A stretch of 64,000 nt of DNA from positions 1-64,000 of the forward strand of contig NZ_MLYO01000066.1 of NCBI RefSeq assembly GCF_001866665.1, in the 5' to 3' direction. Numbering within the stretch: the first letter of the stretch is position 1; each line of letters starts with the position of its first letter. This stretch comes from Streptomyces monashensis (GTDB lineage Bacteria > Actinomycetota > Actinomycetes > Streptomycetales > Streptomycetaceae). Shown here piece by piece: positions 38,657-48,029 of this stretch. The position numbers and the translations under genes were made by a program. The notes below the pieces were generated by a model. That model saw nothing but the letters and a program-made list of their open reading frames with translations. It did no database searches and was not told where the DNA came from.

Positions 38657-41600
38657 TCAGACCTCTTCGACGCTGCTCGGCTCGCGCCGGGACAGGTCGA
38701 TACCGAGCTCCTCCGCAGCGCGGAAGACGTCCTCGTCGGTGTCGCGCATCTCGATGGACATACCGTCGCTGGACAGCACCTCCACGTTCAGGCAGAGCGA
38801 CTGCATCTCCTTGATGAGCACCTTGAAGGACTCGGGGATGCCGGGCTCGGGGATGTTCTCGCCCTTGACGATGGCCTCGTAGACCTTCACGCGGCCGGTG
38901 ACGTCGTCGGACTTGATGGTCAGCAGCTCCTGGAGGGCGTACGCGGCGCCGTACGCCTCCAGCGCCCACACCTCCATCTCACCGAAGCGCTGGCCGCCGA
39001 ACTGCGCCTTACCACCCAGCGGCTGCTGGGTGATCATCGAGTACGGACCGGTCGAGCGGGCGTGCAGCTTGTCGTCGACCAGGTGGTGCAGCTTGAGGAT
39101 GTACATGTAGCCGACCGAGATCGGGTCCGGGAACGGCTCACCGCTACGGCCGTCGAACAGCCGCGCCTTGCCGGACGGGAGCACCATGCGCTCGCCGTCG
39201 CGGTTCGGGATGGTGTGCTGCAGCAGACCCGCCAGCTCGTCCTCGCGGGCACCGTCGAAGACCGGGGTCGCGACGTTGGTGCGCGGGGCGACCTGGTCGG
39301 CGCCGATGGCCTGGAGGCGCTGGGCCCACTCGTCCGCGAGGCCGGAGACGTCCCAGCCGCGGCTGGCGAGCCAGCCGAGGTGGATCTCCAGGACCTGTCC
39401 CGGGTTCATTCGGGACGGGACACCGAGCGGGTTCAGGATGATGTCGACCGGGGTGCCGTCCTCCAGGAACGGCATGTCCTCGATCGGCAGGATCTTGGAG
39501 ATGACACCCTTGTTGCCGTGCCGGCCGGCGAGCTTGTCACCGTCCGTGATCTTGCGCTTCTGTGCGACGTAGACGCGGACCAGCTGGTTCACGCCCGGCG
39601 GCAGCTCGTCGCCCTCCTCGCGGTCGAAGACGCGCACGCCGATGACCTTGCCGGTCTCGCCGTGCGGCACCTTCAGCGAGGTGTCACGGACCTCACGGGC
39701 CTTCTCACCGAAGATCGCGCGCAGCAGGCGCTCCTCGGGGGTCAGCTCGGTCTCACCCTTCGGGGTCACCTTGCCGACGAGGATGTCACCGGCGATGACC
39801 TCGGCACCGATGCGGATGATGCCGCGCTCGTCGAGGTCGGCGAGGACCTCCTCGGAGACGTTCGGGATGTCCCGGGTGATCTCCTCGGGGCCGAGCTTGG
39901 TGTCACGGGCGTCGACCTCGTGCTCCTCGATGTGGATCGAGGAGAGGACGTCGTCCTGCACGAGGCGCTGCGACAGGATGATCGCGTCCTCGTAGTTGTG
40001 ACCCTCCCACGGCATGAACGCCACGAGCAGGTTCTTGCCGAGGGCCATCTCGCCGTTCTGGGTGGCCGGACCGTCGGCGAGGACCTGGCCCTCGATGACG
40101 CGGTCGCCCTCGTTGACGATGACCTTCTGGTTGACCGAGGTGCCCTGGTTGGACCGGGAGAACTTGGCCAGGCGGTACGTGATGTACGTGCCGTCGTCGT
40201 TGGCGGTGGTGATGTAGTCCGCGGAGACCTCCTGGACCACACCGTCCTTCTCGGCCTTGACCACGTCACCGGCGTCGACGGCGGAGCGGTACTCCATGCC
40301 GGTGCCGACGAGCGGGGACTCGGACTTGATCAGCGGCACGGCCTGACGCATCATGTTCGCGCCCATGAGGGCACGGTTGGCGTCGTCGTGCTCGAGGAAG
40401 GGGATCATGGCGGTCGCGACCGACACCATCTGGCGCGGCGAGACGTCCATGTAGTCGACGTCGTCACCGGCGACGTAGTCGACCTCGCCGCCACGGCGGC
40501 GGACCAGGACGCGGTTCTCGGCGAAGCGGAGCTCGTCGGTCAGCGTGGCGTTGGCCTGCGCGATGACGAAGCGGTCCTCCTCGTCGGCGGTCAGGTAGTC
40601 CACCTCGTCGGTGACCTGGCCGCCCTCGACCTTGCGGTACGGGGTCTCGACGAAACCGAACGCGTTGACGCGGCCGTAGGAGGCGAGCGAGCCGATCAGA
40701 CCGATGTTCGGGCCTTCGGGCGTCTCGATCGGGCACATGCGGCCGTAGTGCGACGGGTGCACGTCACGGACCTCGAAGCCGGCCCGCTCACGGGAGAGAC
40801 CACCCGGGCCGAGGGCGTTCAGACGACGCTTGTGCGTCAGCCCCGACAGCGGGTTGTTCTGGTCCATGAACTGGGACAGCTGCGACGTACCGAAGAACTC
40901 CTTGATCGACGCCACGACCGGGCGGATGTTGATCAGGGTCTGCGGCGTGATCGCCTCGACGTCCTGGGTGGTCATGCGCTCGCGCACGACGCGCTCCATA
41001 CGGGCGAGACCCGTGCGGACCTGGTTCTGGATCAGCTCGCCGACGCTGCGGATACGACGGTTGCCGAAGTGGTCGATGTCGTCGGTCTCGACCATGATCG
41101 TGCGGCCGGACTCGCCGGTCGTCTCGGTCTCGCCGGCGTGCAGCTTCACCAGGTACTTGATGGTGGCGATGACGTCGTCGGTGGTGAGCACGCCGGCGTC
41201 CAGCGGCTCGTCCGCGCCGAGCTTCTTGTTCACCTTGTAGCGGCCGACCTTGGCGAGGTCGTAGCGCTTCGGGTTGAAGTACAGGTTCTCCAGCAGCGTC
41301 TGCGCGGCCTCGCGCGTGGGGGGCTCGCCCGGACGCAGCTTGCGGTAGATGTCGAGCAGCGCGTCGTCCTGGCCCTGGGTGTGGTCCTTCTCCAGGGTGG
41401 CGCGCATGGACTCGTACTCGCCGAACTCCTCGAGGATCTGCTCGGTCGTCCAGCCGAGAGCCTTCAGCAGCACGGTGACCGACTGCTTGCGCTTGCGGTC
41501 GATACGGACACCGACCATGTCGCGCTTGTCGATCTCCATCTCCAGCCAGGCACCCCGGGACGGGATGATCTTGGCGGAGAAGATGTCCTTGTCGGACGTC

Positions 41601-42142
41601 TTGTCGATGGAGGAGTCGAAGTAGACACCGGGGGAACGGACCAGCTGAGACACCACGACACGCTCGGTGCCGTTGATGACGAAGGTGCCCTTGTTCGTCA
41701 TGAGCGGGAAGTCGCCCATGAAGACCGTCTGGGACTTGATCTCACCGGTCTCGTTGTTGGTGAACTCGGCGGTGACGAAGAGCGGGGCGGCGTACGTGAA
41801 GTCGCGCTCCTTGCACTCGTCGATGGAGTTCTTCGGCGGCTCGAAGCGGTGGTCCCGGAACGTCAGGGACATCGACCCGGAGAAGTCCTCGATCGGGGAG
41901 ATCTCCTCGAAGATCTCCTCCAGACCGGACTTGGTGGGGACGTCCTGACCGTTCTCCAGAGCCTCCTCGACCCGACTCTGCCAGGCGGTGTTGCCGAGCA
42001 GCCAGTCAAAGCTCTCGGTCTGCAGCGCGAGCAGGTTCGGAACCTCGAGAGGCTCCTTGATCTTTGCAAAGGAGATGCGCAGCGGGGCGGTGCTGGCGCC
42101 GTTGTTCGTATTCGCGGTCGAGGCATTGCGCGAGGCGGCCAA
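38657..42142 (-). CDS. rpoB: RNA polymerase beta subunit
   Basis: The 1161-residue protein starts at a TTG (MAASRNASTANTNNGAST) preceded by a GGAAGGA site; this length matches other Streptomyces RpoB. The rifampicin region reads GTSQLSQFMDQNNPLSGLTH then KRRLNALGPGG: residue 442, equivalent to E. coli Ser531, is Asn, while the Asp516, His526 and Arg529 equivalents are kept. A good promoter lies in the long rplL-rpoB gap. Confidence 0.99.
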   Translation of the reverse strand: MAASRNASTANTNNGASTAPLRISFAKIKEPLEVPNLLALQTESFDWLLGNTAWQSRVEEALENGQDVPTKSGLEEIFEEISPIEDFSGSMSLTFRDHRFEPPKNSIDECKERDFTYAAPLFVTAEFTNNETGEIKSQTVFMGDFPLMTNKGTFVINGTERVVVSQLVRSPGVYFDSSIDKTSDKDIFSAKIIPSRGAWLEMEIDKRDMVGVRIDRKRKQSVTVLLKALGWTTEQILEEFGEYESMRATLEKDHTQGQDDALLDIYRKLRPGEPPTREAAQTLLENLYFNPKRYDLAKVGRYKVNKKLGADEPLDAGVLTTDDVIATIKYLVKLHAGETETTGESGRTIMVETDDIDHFGNRRIRSVGELIQNQVRTGLARMERVVRERMTTQDVEAITPQTLINIRPVVASIKEFFGTSQLSQFMDQNNPLSGLTHKRRLNALGPGGLSRERAGFEVRDVHPSHYGRMCPIETPEGPNIGLIGSLASYGRVNAFGFVETPYRKVEGGQVTDEVDYLTADEEDRFVIAQANATLTDELRFAENRVLVRRRGGEVDYVAGDDVDYMDVSPRQMVSVATAMIPFLEHDDANRALMGANMMRQAVPLIKSESPLVGTGMEYRSAVDAGDVVKAEKDGVVQEVSADYITTANDDGTYITYRLAKFSRSNQGTSVNQKVIVNEGDRVIEGQVLADGPATQNGEMALGKNLLVAFMPWEGHNYEDAIILSQRLVQDDVLSSIHIEEHEVDARDTKLGPEEITRDIPNVSEEVLADLDERGIIRIGAEVIAGDILVGKVTPKGETELTPEERLLRAIFGEKAREVRDTSLKVPHGETGKVIGVRVFDREEGDELPPGVNQLVRVYVAQKRKITDGDKLAGRHGNKGVISKILPIEDMPFLEDGTPVDIILNPLGVPSRMNPGQVLEIHLGWLASRGWDVSGLADEWAQRLQAIGADQVAPRTNVATPVFDGAREDELAGLLQHTIPNRDGERMVLPSGKARLFDGRSGEPFPDPISVGYMYILKLHHLVDDKLHARSTGPYSMITQQPLGGKAQFGGQRFGEMEVWALEAYGAAYALQELLTIKSDDVTGRVKVYEAIVKGENIPEPGIPESFKVLIKEMQSLCLNVEVLSSDGMSIEMRDTDEDVFRAAEELGIDLSRREPSSVEEV

Positions 42143-42306
42143 GAGGGGGTCCTTCCGAGGGCTCGGACTCACTACGCGCGTGCCGGCCCCTCTCCCATGC
42201 ATAGAGACAGAAACCCCAGGTCAAGGGAGCTTTTGTCGTCGATGCTCGAGTGAGGGCAGACCCCTGGTGACGGGCAGGGGACAGCTAACAGGCAGCGCAA
42301 AGGGTC

Positions 42307-42335
42307 AGTGTAGCCACTTGGCACACTGATGTCCA
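42307..42335 (-). promoter_or_regulatory. rpoB promoter
   Basis: The minus strand reads TGGACA, a 17-bp spacer and TACACT, close to the vegetative consensus, giving a leader of about 160 nt before the TTG start of rpoB. Confidence 0.7.
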
Positions 42336-42625
42336 GTCCCGGGTTGCTGAGACCCTTGTGACTCTCGTTGTTCTCAACGCCTTCGTCAACGCCCTCGGCA
42401 TGCTGCCCTCAACGCACGTTGATACTGCCCTCTTCGTCGTCGATCCATGCCTCGGATTCGGATCCTTGTGACGACGCGTCCTGAGAATTGCGCGCTGCGT
42501 GCGGTTCGTCAAGGCCCCCCAGTCCGAAGCGGGCGGTCCGCGGACGGTCCGGAGACACGACGAAGATCACCATACCCCTCGCTGTCGCGAGTGCAAGGCA
42601 ACCGTGGTCGGGCCCGCCGGGAACG

Positions 42626-42663
42626 CCGAAGAGCGACCACCCGGATGGATGATCGCTCTTCGG
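42626..42663 (-). terminator. Attenuator-like hairpin after rplL
   Basis: A perfect 11-bp stem (CCGAAGAGCGA and its complement) with a 16-nt loop starts 90 bp after the rplL stop, and the outer arms GAACG/CGTTC extend it. It may partly terminate rplJL transcripts ahead of rpoB. Confidence 0.65.
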
Positions 42664-42754
42664 TGCGTTCGCGTTACAGCCCTGCGTGGCGCTTTTCACG
42701 GCGCCACGAGGCTGCGGTCAGCGCGCGTTCGAGTCCCTGAGGACCCGGAAGGTG

Positions 42755-43135
42755 TTACTTGACCTCGACGGAGGCACCGGCGCCCTTGAGGGCCTCGGCG
42801 GCCTTGTCAGCGGCCTCCTTGTTGACCTTCTCGAGGACCGGCTTCGGGGTGCCGTCGACCAGGTCCTTGGCCTCCTTGAGGCCCAGGGAGGTGAGCTCAC
42901 GCACGACCTTGATGACCTGGATCTTCTTCTCGCCGGCGCCGGTGAGGATGACGTCGAACTCGTCCTTCTCCTCAGCAGCCTCGGCGGGGGCGGCCGGGCC
43001 GGCCGGGCCCGCGACGGCGACCGCGGCGGCGGCGGTGACGTCGAACTTCTCCTCGAACGCCTTCACGAACTCGGAGAGCTGGATGAGGGTCATGCCCTCG
43101 AACTCGGCGAGCAGTTCGTCCTGGGTGAGAGCCAT
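42755..43135 (-). CDS. rplL: 50S ribosomal protein L7/L12 (bL12)
   Basis: The flexible stalk protein that recruits translation GTPases. The 126-residue protein starts MALTQDELLAEFEGMTLIQL, has an Ala-rich hinge and the C-terminal domain with LTGAGEKKIQVIKVVRELTS and GLKEAKDLVDGTPKPVLE. It follows rplJ. Confidence 0.98.
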   Translation of the reverse strand: MALTQDELLAEFEGMTLIQLSEFVKAFEEKFDVTAAAAVAVAGPAGPAAPAEAAEEKDEFDVILTGAGEKKIQVIKVVRELTSLGLKEAKDLVDGTPKPVLEKVNKEAADKAAEALKGAGASVEVK

Positions 43136-43245
43136 GATGGCTTTCCTTCCACTCAATCGGCAGGTGCCGGATGTACATGAATGGCGGGCGTACGTTCGGC
43201 CCGCTACGACCGCTGCCTCAGGCGGCGGTCATGATGCGAGCCGAA

Positions 43246-43776
43246 TTACTCGGCACCGCCCTGCTCGTCCTGCTTGGCGCGAAGAGCGTCCACGGTGCGG
43301 ACGAGCTTCGAGGGAAGCGCCTGGAAGAGCTGAGCAGCCTGGGACTGCTTGCCCTTGAAGGCACCCGCCAGCTTGGAGAGCAGAACCTCGCGGGACTCGA
43401 GGTCCGCAAGCTTCTTGATCTCGTCGGCGGACATCGCCTTGCCGTCAAGGACACCGCCCTTGATGACGAGATTCGGGTTGTCCTTGGCGAAGTCACGGAG
43501 ACCCTTCGCCGACTCCACCGGGTCACCGGTGACGAAGGCGACAGCCGTCGGACCAGCGAAGAGCTGGTCGTCCAGCGTGATCCCGGCCTCGTTGGCCGCA
43601 ATCTTGGTCAGCGTGTTCTTCACCACGGCGTACTGGGCGTTCTCACCGAGCGACCGGCGCAGCGTCTTGAGCTGCGCCACGGTGAGACCGCGGTACTCGG
43701 TCAGCACGGCGGCGTTGGAGCTGCGGAACTTGTCCGTCAGCTCGGCAACCGCGGCAGCCTTGTCGGGCCTCGCCAT
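43246..43776 (-). CDS. rplJ: 50S ribosomal protein L10 (uL10)
   Basis: Anchors the L7/L12 stalk and autoregulates its operon in many bacteria. The 176-residue protein starts MARPDKAAAVAELTDKFRSS and has TEYRGLTVAQLKTLRRSLGE. The start is supported by the conserved N-terminus and a GGAGG site. A leader with an attenuator-like hairpin lies upstream. Confidence 0.98.
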   Translation of the reverse strand: MARPDKAAAVAELTDKFRSSNAAVLTEYRGLTVAQLKTLRRSLGENAQYAVVKNTLTKIAANEAGITLDDQLFAGPTAVAFVTGDPVESAKGLRDFAKDNPNLVIKGGVLDGKAMSADEIKKLADLESREVLLSKLAGAFKGKQSQAAQLFQALPSKLVRTVDALRAKQDEQGGAE

Positions 43777-43834
43777 AGAGCCTCGGCCTCCTTCCGGGTG
43801 ATTCTGACCGCGCGGACCCGAAGGAGGACTGGGT

Positions 43835-43868
43835 AAACGAAACGCCCCGGCGCAGGCGCTCGGGGCGG
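43835..43868 (-). terminator. Attenuator-like hairpin in the L10 leader
   Basis: The minus strand reads CGCCCCG...CGGGGCG with an inner GCGC/GCGC stem, followed at once by TTTCGTTT. The stem plus U-rich stretch looks like an intrinsic terminator inside the leader, about 60 nt before rplJ. Confidence 0.6.
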
Positions 43869-44019
43869 ACTCGACCGGCCGCACGCACGCGGGGCGCGCA
43901 TACTCCGGGAGTTCTTCCACTGACACCTGCGCGGGTCGTCCACTTTTCAGCGGATCCTTCGGCCACCGCACCCTCGTGGGAGCGCACGGCAACGACCAGC
44001 GGTCTTTGGCTTCGGGAAG

Positions 44020-44049
44020 AGAGTACGGGAACGGGCCGCACGGGAGCAA
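44020..44049 (-). promoter_or_regulatory. rplJL promoter
   Basis: The minus strand reads TTGCTC, an 18-bp spacer and TACTCT, upstream of the L10 leader and just downstream of the lipoprotein stop. Confidence 0.55.
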
Positions 44050-44080
44050 ATCCGGCGGCCCGCCCGTCCAGCAAGGCGCG

Positions 44081-45016
44081 TCAGGAGGCGCTGGCGGAGC
44101 CGCTCGCCACGTTCCCCGAGCCGGGGGTGCCGAGTGACTTCATCAGGTCCTTGAAGTCCTTGGTGTCGCCGGCCGGGGGCGCCTCGGCGGAGACCTGCAC
44201 GCCGTAGTCGCTGTAGTAGGCGGTGTTGGTCAGGAGCCCCTTGGTGGTGTTCGCCTTCTCGGTCTTCTTCACCGGCAGGTTCTGGTCGTTGAGCCAGATG
44301 TCGATGGTCTCGGTGGCGATCCCCGCCTTGTCGAGCTGCTGCTTCAGGGCCGTCAGCTGGGCCGCATCGAGGTTGCTGCTCCTGCCCGCGAGATCGGCGA
44401 CGTTCACCGTGCCCGAGTAGTGCGTGGCGCGGGTACCGGAGACCGTCTCCTCGCCCACCTTCTTCACGTCACCGGAGGCCAGCAGCATCTGCACGGACCG
44501 GGTCGGCGTGGAGTTCTGGAGCTCGTCCTTCGTGTACGCCCCGGAGGCGCCGCCGAGCCGGGCGAGGTCGTCGTACGAGTACTTGATCCAGTGCTTGCCC
44601 GCCAGGTGCTCGGCGGACGCGCCGCCCATGTTCACGTACATGGCGTCCGGCAGATACCGGGCGTGCATCTGCGCCCCCATGCCCGCCTTGTGCATGGCCT
44701 CGGCCATCTTGCCGCCGGTGTAGCCGACGGTGAGGTCGCCCTGGAGGCCGCTGCCCCAGCGCACGGCGCCGCTCGACGACATGGTCATCACGTCGCCGAT
44801 GGACATGGTGGAGCGCACCTTGGCCGAGTTCGCCTTGTCGGTGGACTGCTCGGCGGTGCGCAGCACGGCGGCGATGGGGCTGACGTGGATCGTCTGGCCG
44901 CCGGCCGCCTTGTCGCTCTTGCCCGAGCCGCTGGAGGAGCCGCAGGCCGCCACGGACGTCAGTGCGGCGGCGGCCGCTATGCAAAGGGCCGTACGGCGGA
45001 CGGTCGTGCTCTTCAT
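44081..45016 (-). CDS. Exported lipoprotein, LppX/LolA-like fold
   Basis: A 311-residue protein with a lipoprotein signal: basic start MKSTTVRRTALCI, hydrophobic core and lipobox TSVAAC, so Cys25 is the predicted lipid anchor. The mature part (for example GKHWIKYSYDDLARLGG and IDIWLNDQNLPVKK) resembles the LppX_LprAFG/LolA-like fold seen in Streptomyces lipoproteins that bind lipids. It lies between rplA and rplJ, the usual Streptomyces position. Confidence 0.85.
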   Translation of the reverse strand: MKSTTVRRTALCIAAAAALTSVAACGSSSGSGKSDKAAGGQTIHVSPIAAVLRTAEQSTDKANSAKVRSTMSIGDVMTMSSSGAVRWGSGLQGDLTVGYTGGKMAEAMHKAGMGAQMHARYLPDAMYVNMGGASAEHLAGKHWIKYSYDDLARLGGASGAYTKDELQNSTPTRSVQMLLASGDVKKVGEETVSGTRATHYSGTVNVADLAGRSSNLDAAQLTALKQQLDKAGIATETIDIWLNDQNLPVKKTEKANTTKGLLTNTAYYSDYGVQVSAEAPPAGDTKDFKDLMKSLGTPGSGNVASGSASAS

Positions 45017-45098
45017 CTGGTCCCACCCCTGTGAGTCGTGTGTCCTGCACGGTAGCCCAGGGCACTGACAGCCGTTCGAGAGGCTGCGCAAAGAAAGG

Positions 45099-45133
45099 AC
45101 GGGCCCCGCACCTGGAAGGTTGCGGGGCCCGCC
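45099..45133 (-). terminator. Terminator after rplKA
   Basis: The arms GGGCCCCGCA and TGCGGGGCCC pair perfectly (10 bp) around a small loop, about 50 bp after the rplA stop and upstream of the lipoprotein gene. Confidence 0.75.
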
Positions 45134-45180
45134 CTCTGCTTCACACGTCCCTGACGCGGCTACCGGGGTGAGCGGAAGGC

Positions 45181-45906
45181 TCAGACGGCGGCCGGGTCCT
45201 CCTCGACGAGGAGGTTGCGGGTGCGGTTCGGGTCGAGCTGGATGCCGGGGCCCATGGTGGTGCTGACCGCGGCCTTCTTGATGTAGCGACCCTTGGCGGC
45301 GGACGGCTTCAGACGGAGGATCTCCTCCAGCGCGGCGCCGTAGTTCTCCACCAGCTTGGCGTCGTCGAAGGACGCCTTGCCGATGATGAAATGCAGGTTC
45401 GAGTGCTTGTCGACGCGGAACTCGATCTTGCCGCCCTTGATCTCGGTCACAGCCTTGGCGGTGTCCGGGGTCACGGTGCCGGTCTTCGGGTTCGGCATCA
45501 GACCACGCGGGCCGAGGACGCGGCCGAGACGGCCGACCTTGCCCATGAGGTCAGGGGTGGCGACGACGGCGTCGAAGTCCAGACGGCCCTTCGCCACCTC
45601 GTCGATCAGCTCGTCGGCACCGACGATGTCGGCGCCCGCGGCACGCGCGGCCTCGGCACGGTCACCGGTCGCGAAGACCAGGACCCGGGCGGTCTTACCG
45701 GTGCCGTGCGGAAGGTTCACGGTGCCACGGACCATCTGGTCGGCCTTGCGCGGGTCGACACCCAGACGGAAGGCGACCTCGACGGTGGCGTCGAACTTGG
45801 TCGTGGAGGTCTCCTTGGCGAGACGGACGGCCTCGAGCGGGGCGTACAGCTTCTCCCGGTCGACCTTGGCGTCCGCAGCGCGGAGAGCCTTGCTGCGCTT
45901 GCTCAC
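45181..45906 (-). CDS. rplA: 50S ribosomal protein L1 (uL1)
   Basis: Forms the L1 stalk and, in E. coli, represses its own operon. The 241-residue protein starts at a GTG preceded by GGAG (MSKRSKALRAADAKVDREKL), and has LGPRGLMPNPKTGTVTPD, the family signature. It follows rplK. Confidence 0.98.
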   Translation of the reverse strand: MSKRSKALRAADAKVDREKLYAPLEAVRLAKETSTTKFDATVEVAFRLGVDPRKADQMVRGTVNLPHGTGKTARVLVFATGDRAEAARAAGADIVGADELIDEVAKGRLDFDAVVATPDLMGKVGRLGRVLGPRGLMPNPKTGTVTPDTAKAVTEIKGGKIEFRVDKHSNLHFIIGKASFDDAKLVENYGAALEEILRLKPSAAKGRYIKKAAVSTTMGPGIQLDPNRTRNLLVEEDPAAV

Positions 45907-46006
45907 AACTTGCTCCTGTGTGTTCTGTAAGGAGTCGTGGTCTCTGGGCCGAGCAGGCCCTGCCACGTGCGACCGGCTACGGCCGCATGACTGCTGGGGG
46001 GTGAGG

Positions 46007-46441
46007 TCAGCCCTCGACCGTGATGCCCATGGAACGGGCGGTGCCGGCGATGATCTTCGACGCGGCGTCCAGGTCGTTGGCGTTGAGGTCGGGCATCTTG
46101 GTCGTGGCGATCTCGCGGACCTGCGCCTCGGTGATCTTGGCGACCTTGGTCTTGTGCGGCTCGCCGGAGCCCTTCTCGACACCAGCGGCCTTGAGGATCA
46201 TCTTCGCGGCCGGCGGCGTCTTGGTGACGAAGGTGAAGGAGCGGTCCTCGTAGACCGTGATCTCCACCGGGATCACCCAGCCACGCTGCGACTCGGTCGC
46301 GGCGTTGTACGCCTTGCAGAACTCCATGATGTTGACGCCGTGCTGGCCCAGCGCGGGGCCGACCGGCGGGGCCGGGTTCGCCGCACCGGCGTTGATCTGG
46401 AGCTTGATGAGCCCCGTGACCTTCTTCTTCTTGGGAGGCAT
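46007..46441 (-). CDS. rplK: 50S ribosomal protein L11 (uL11)
   Basis: Part of the factor-binding stalk base and the target region of thiostrepton. The 144-residue protein has [20 protein letters not shown] near the N-terminus, with the Pro-rich thiostrepton-contact segment intact. It lies between nusG and rplA. Confidence 0.98.
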
Positions 46442-46544
46442 TACTCTCCGGGTCCTTTCGATTCGGGTCCATGCCCGCGCGCGGAACGAGTCCTGACGCA
46501 GGCATACCGCACAACGATAACGGGTATAGATGCGCGGCTTAAAA

Positions 46545-46589
46545 CCGAGCAGGTCAGACGGGCTGAGACAGCCTGCCTGACCTGCTCGG
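46545..46589 (-). terminator. Intrinsic terminator after nusG
   Basis: A 13-bp perfect stem (CCGAGCAGGTCAG and its complement) with inner pairing is followed on the minus strand by TTTT, so it is a classic intrinsic terminator. It separates secE-nusG from rplK. Confidence 0.85.
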
Positions 46590-46610
46590 AAGCGGTGACT
46601 CCAGAGAGAA

Positions 46611-47480
46611 CTAGTTCTTCTGGATCTGGTCGAAGGACAGCTCGACCGGCGTCTCGCGACCGAAGATCTCCACCAGACCCTTGACCTTCTTGGAGTCGGG
46701 GTTGATCTCGTTGATGGTCGCCTGGAGCGTGGCGAACGGGCCGTCGGTGACGGTGACCGAGTCGCCGACCTCGAAGTCCAGCACCTGGACCTCGACCTTG
46801 CGCTGCGGGGCGGGCTTGCCCTCGGCCTCGGCGGCCTCGCGGGCGGCCTTCTCCTCGGCCTCCGGGGCGAGCATCTTGACGATCTCGTCCAGGGTCAGCG
46901 GGTACGGGTCGTAGGCGTTGCCGACGAAGCCGGTGACGCCCGGGGTGTTGCGGACGACGCCCCAGGACTCGTTGGTCAGGTCCATGCGGACCAGGACGTA
47001 ACCCGGCAGCTTGTTCTGCTTGATCGTCTTGCGGTCGCCGTTCTTGATCTGGACGACCTCTTCCTGCGGCACCTCGGCCTGGAAGATGTAGTCCTCGACG
47101 TTCAGCGAGACGGCGCGCTGCTCCAGGTTGGTCTTCACGCGGTTCTCGTAACCGGCGTAGGTGTGGATGACGTACCACTCGCCGGGCAGGATGCGCAGTT
47201 CCTGGCGCAGGGCCTCGACGGGGTCGACCGGCGCGGCCGGCTCCTCCTCGGCGGCCTCCGCGACAGCCTCTTCGGCTTCTTCCGCCTCTTCGGCTTCCTC
47301 GCCGTCCTCGTCCTCGACGTGCAGCGCGGCTTCCTCGGCCGGCTCGCCCGCCTCGTCGTCGGCAGCCTCGACCTCGTCCAGGTCCTCGTCCGCACCTTCG
47401 ACGATGTCGAGCTCGTCTTCCACGGACTCGACGTCCTGCCCGTGCGACTCGATGGCGTCGTTCAGGTTCTGGTCAGACAC
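46611..47480 (-). CDS. nusG: Transcription termination/antitermination factor NusG
   Basis: Binds RNA polymerase and couples it to Rho and the ribosome. The 289-residue protein has a long acidic N-terminal extension (about 95 residues, typical of Streptomyces), then the NGN domain from PGEWYVIHTYAGYENRVKTN and the C-terminal KOW domain VGDSVTVTDGPFATLQATIN. It follows secE. Confidence 0.97.
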   Translation of the reverse strand: MSDQNLNDAIESHGQDVESVEDELDIVEGADEDLDEVEAADDEAGEPAEEAALHVEDEDGEEAEEAEEAEEAVAEAAEEEPAAPVDPVEALRQELRILPGEWYVIHTYAGYENRVKTNLEQRAVSLNVEDYIFQAEVPQEEVVQIKNGDRKTIKQNKLPGYVLVRMDLTNESWGVVRNTPGVTGFVGNAYDPYPLTLDEIVKMLAPEAEEKAAREAAEAEGKPAPQRKVEVQVLDFEVGDSVTVTDGPFATLQATINEINPDSKKVKGLVEIFGRETPVELSFDQIQKN

Positions 47481-47526
47481 GGTGGCTGCTTCTTCCTGGA
47501 TACATAGGGGTGGAACATGCGAAAAC

Positions 47527-47548
47527 GGGCGCCGGTACCACGGCGCCC
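47527..47548 (-). terminator. Hairpin between secE and nusG
   Basis: An 8-bp stem (GGGCGCCG and CGGCGCCC) with a 6-nt loop is followed closely by TTTT on the minus strand. It looks like a weak terminator or attenuator between secE and nusG. Confidence 0.55.
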
Positions 47549-47560
47549 TTCGCTCTTGGC

Positions 47561-47848
47561 TCAGCCGAAGACGTACTTGGCCGCGTGGTTGAGCCCATAG
47601 TCAATCACGGTCACCAGGGCGATCATGATGGCGACGAAGAAGATCACCACAGTGGTGTACGACGTCAGCTGGTTGCGAGTCGGCCAGACGACCTTGCGGA
47701 GTTCCGCGATGATCTGGCGGTAGAAGGTGGCGAGGCGCTTCAGCGGGCCCTTCTTGGCGCGCTTGCCGCCCTTGCGGGCCTTCTTCTTGGACTCGGACAC
47801 CTCGTCCTGGGCATCAGGCGTGTCGATGGAGCCCACGGCGTCCGTCAT
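47561..47848 (-). CDS. secE: Protein translocase subunit SecE
   Basis: The 95-residue protein has a hydrophilic N-terminus, then the conserved FYRQIIAELRKVVWPTRNQL and one membrane helix VVIFFVAIMIALVTVIDYGL. It works with SecY. It follows tRNA-Trp and precedes nusG. Confidence 0.97.
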   Translation of the reverse strand: MTDAVGSIDTPDAQDEVSESKKKARKGGKRAKKGPLKRLATFYRQIIAELRKVVWPTRNQLTSYTTVVIFFVAIMIALVTVIDYGLNHAAKYVFG

Positions 47849-47956
47849 GCGTCCTCACCTGGTCCCGGGTCATGGCCGTGCCGCGCCCGGTTTCTGGAGC
47901 CGCACGGCGGTGCATTACTGAACGTACATGCGCACACATCCTGGCGGTGTGTGTAG

Positions 47957-48029
47957 CAGGGCCGGAGGGACTTGAACCCCCAACCGCCGGTTTTGGAGAC
48001 CGGTGCTCTACCAATTGAGCTACGACCCT
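47957..48029 (-). tRNA. tRNA-Trp (CCA anticodon)
   Basis: The minus strand folds as a 73-nt cloverleaf: acceptor AGGGTCG/CGGCCCT, a T arm with GGTTCAAGTCC and anticodon CCA in the loop TCTCCAAAA. The discriminator is G, and the 3' CCA is not encoded. Confidence 0.97.

Larger units (their letters stand above)
42143..42754. other. rplL-rpoB intergenic region
   Basis: This 612-bp gap holds a strong rpoB promoter and an attenuator-like hairpin after rplL, so rpoBC can be expressed both by read-through from rplJL and from its own promoter. No gene is evident in it. Confidence 0.75.
43777..44080 (-). promoter_or_regulatory. L10 leader region
   Basis: The rplJL transcript begins with a leader of about 235 nt from the promoter below to rplJ. 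Such leaders carry the L10-L12 binding site that controls translation in many bacteria. I can see an attenuator hairpin in it but cannot fold the full L10-binding structure by eye. No gene is evident. Confidence 0.55.

Noticed and set aside
46442..46544. A promoter for rplK
   Set aside because: The TATACC and TATGCC boxes after the nusG terminator have no acceptable -35 partner at normal spacing, so I did not call one.
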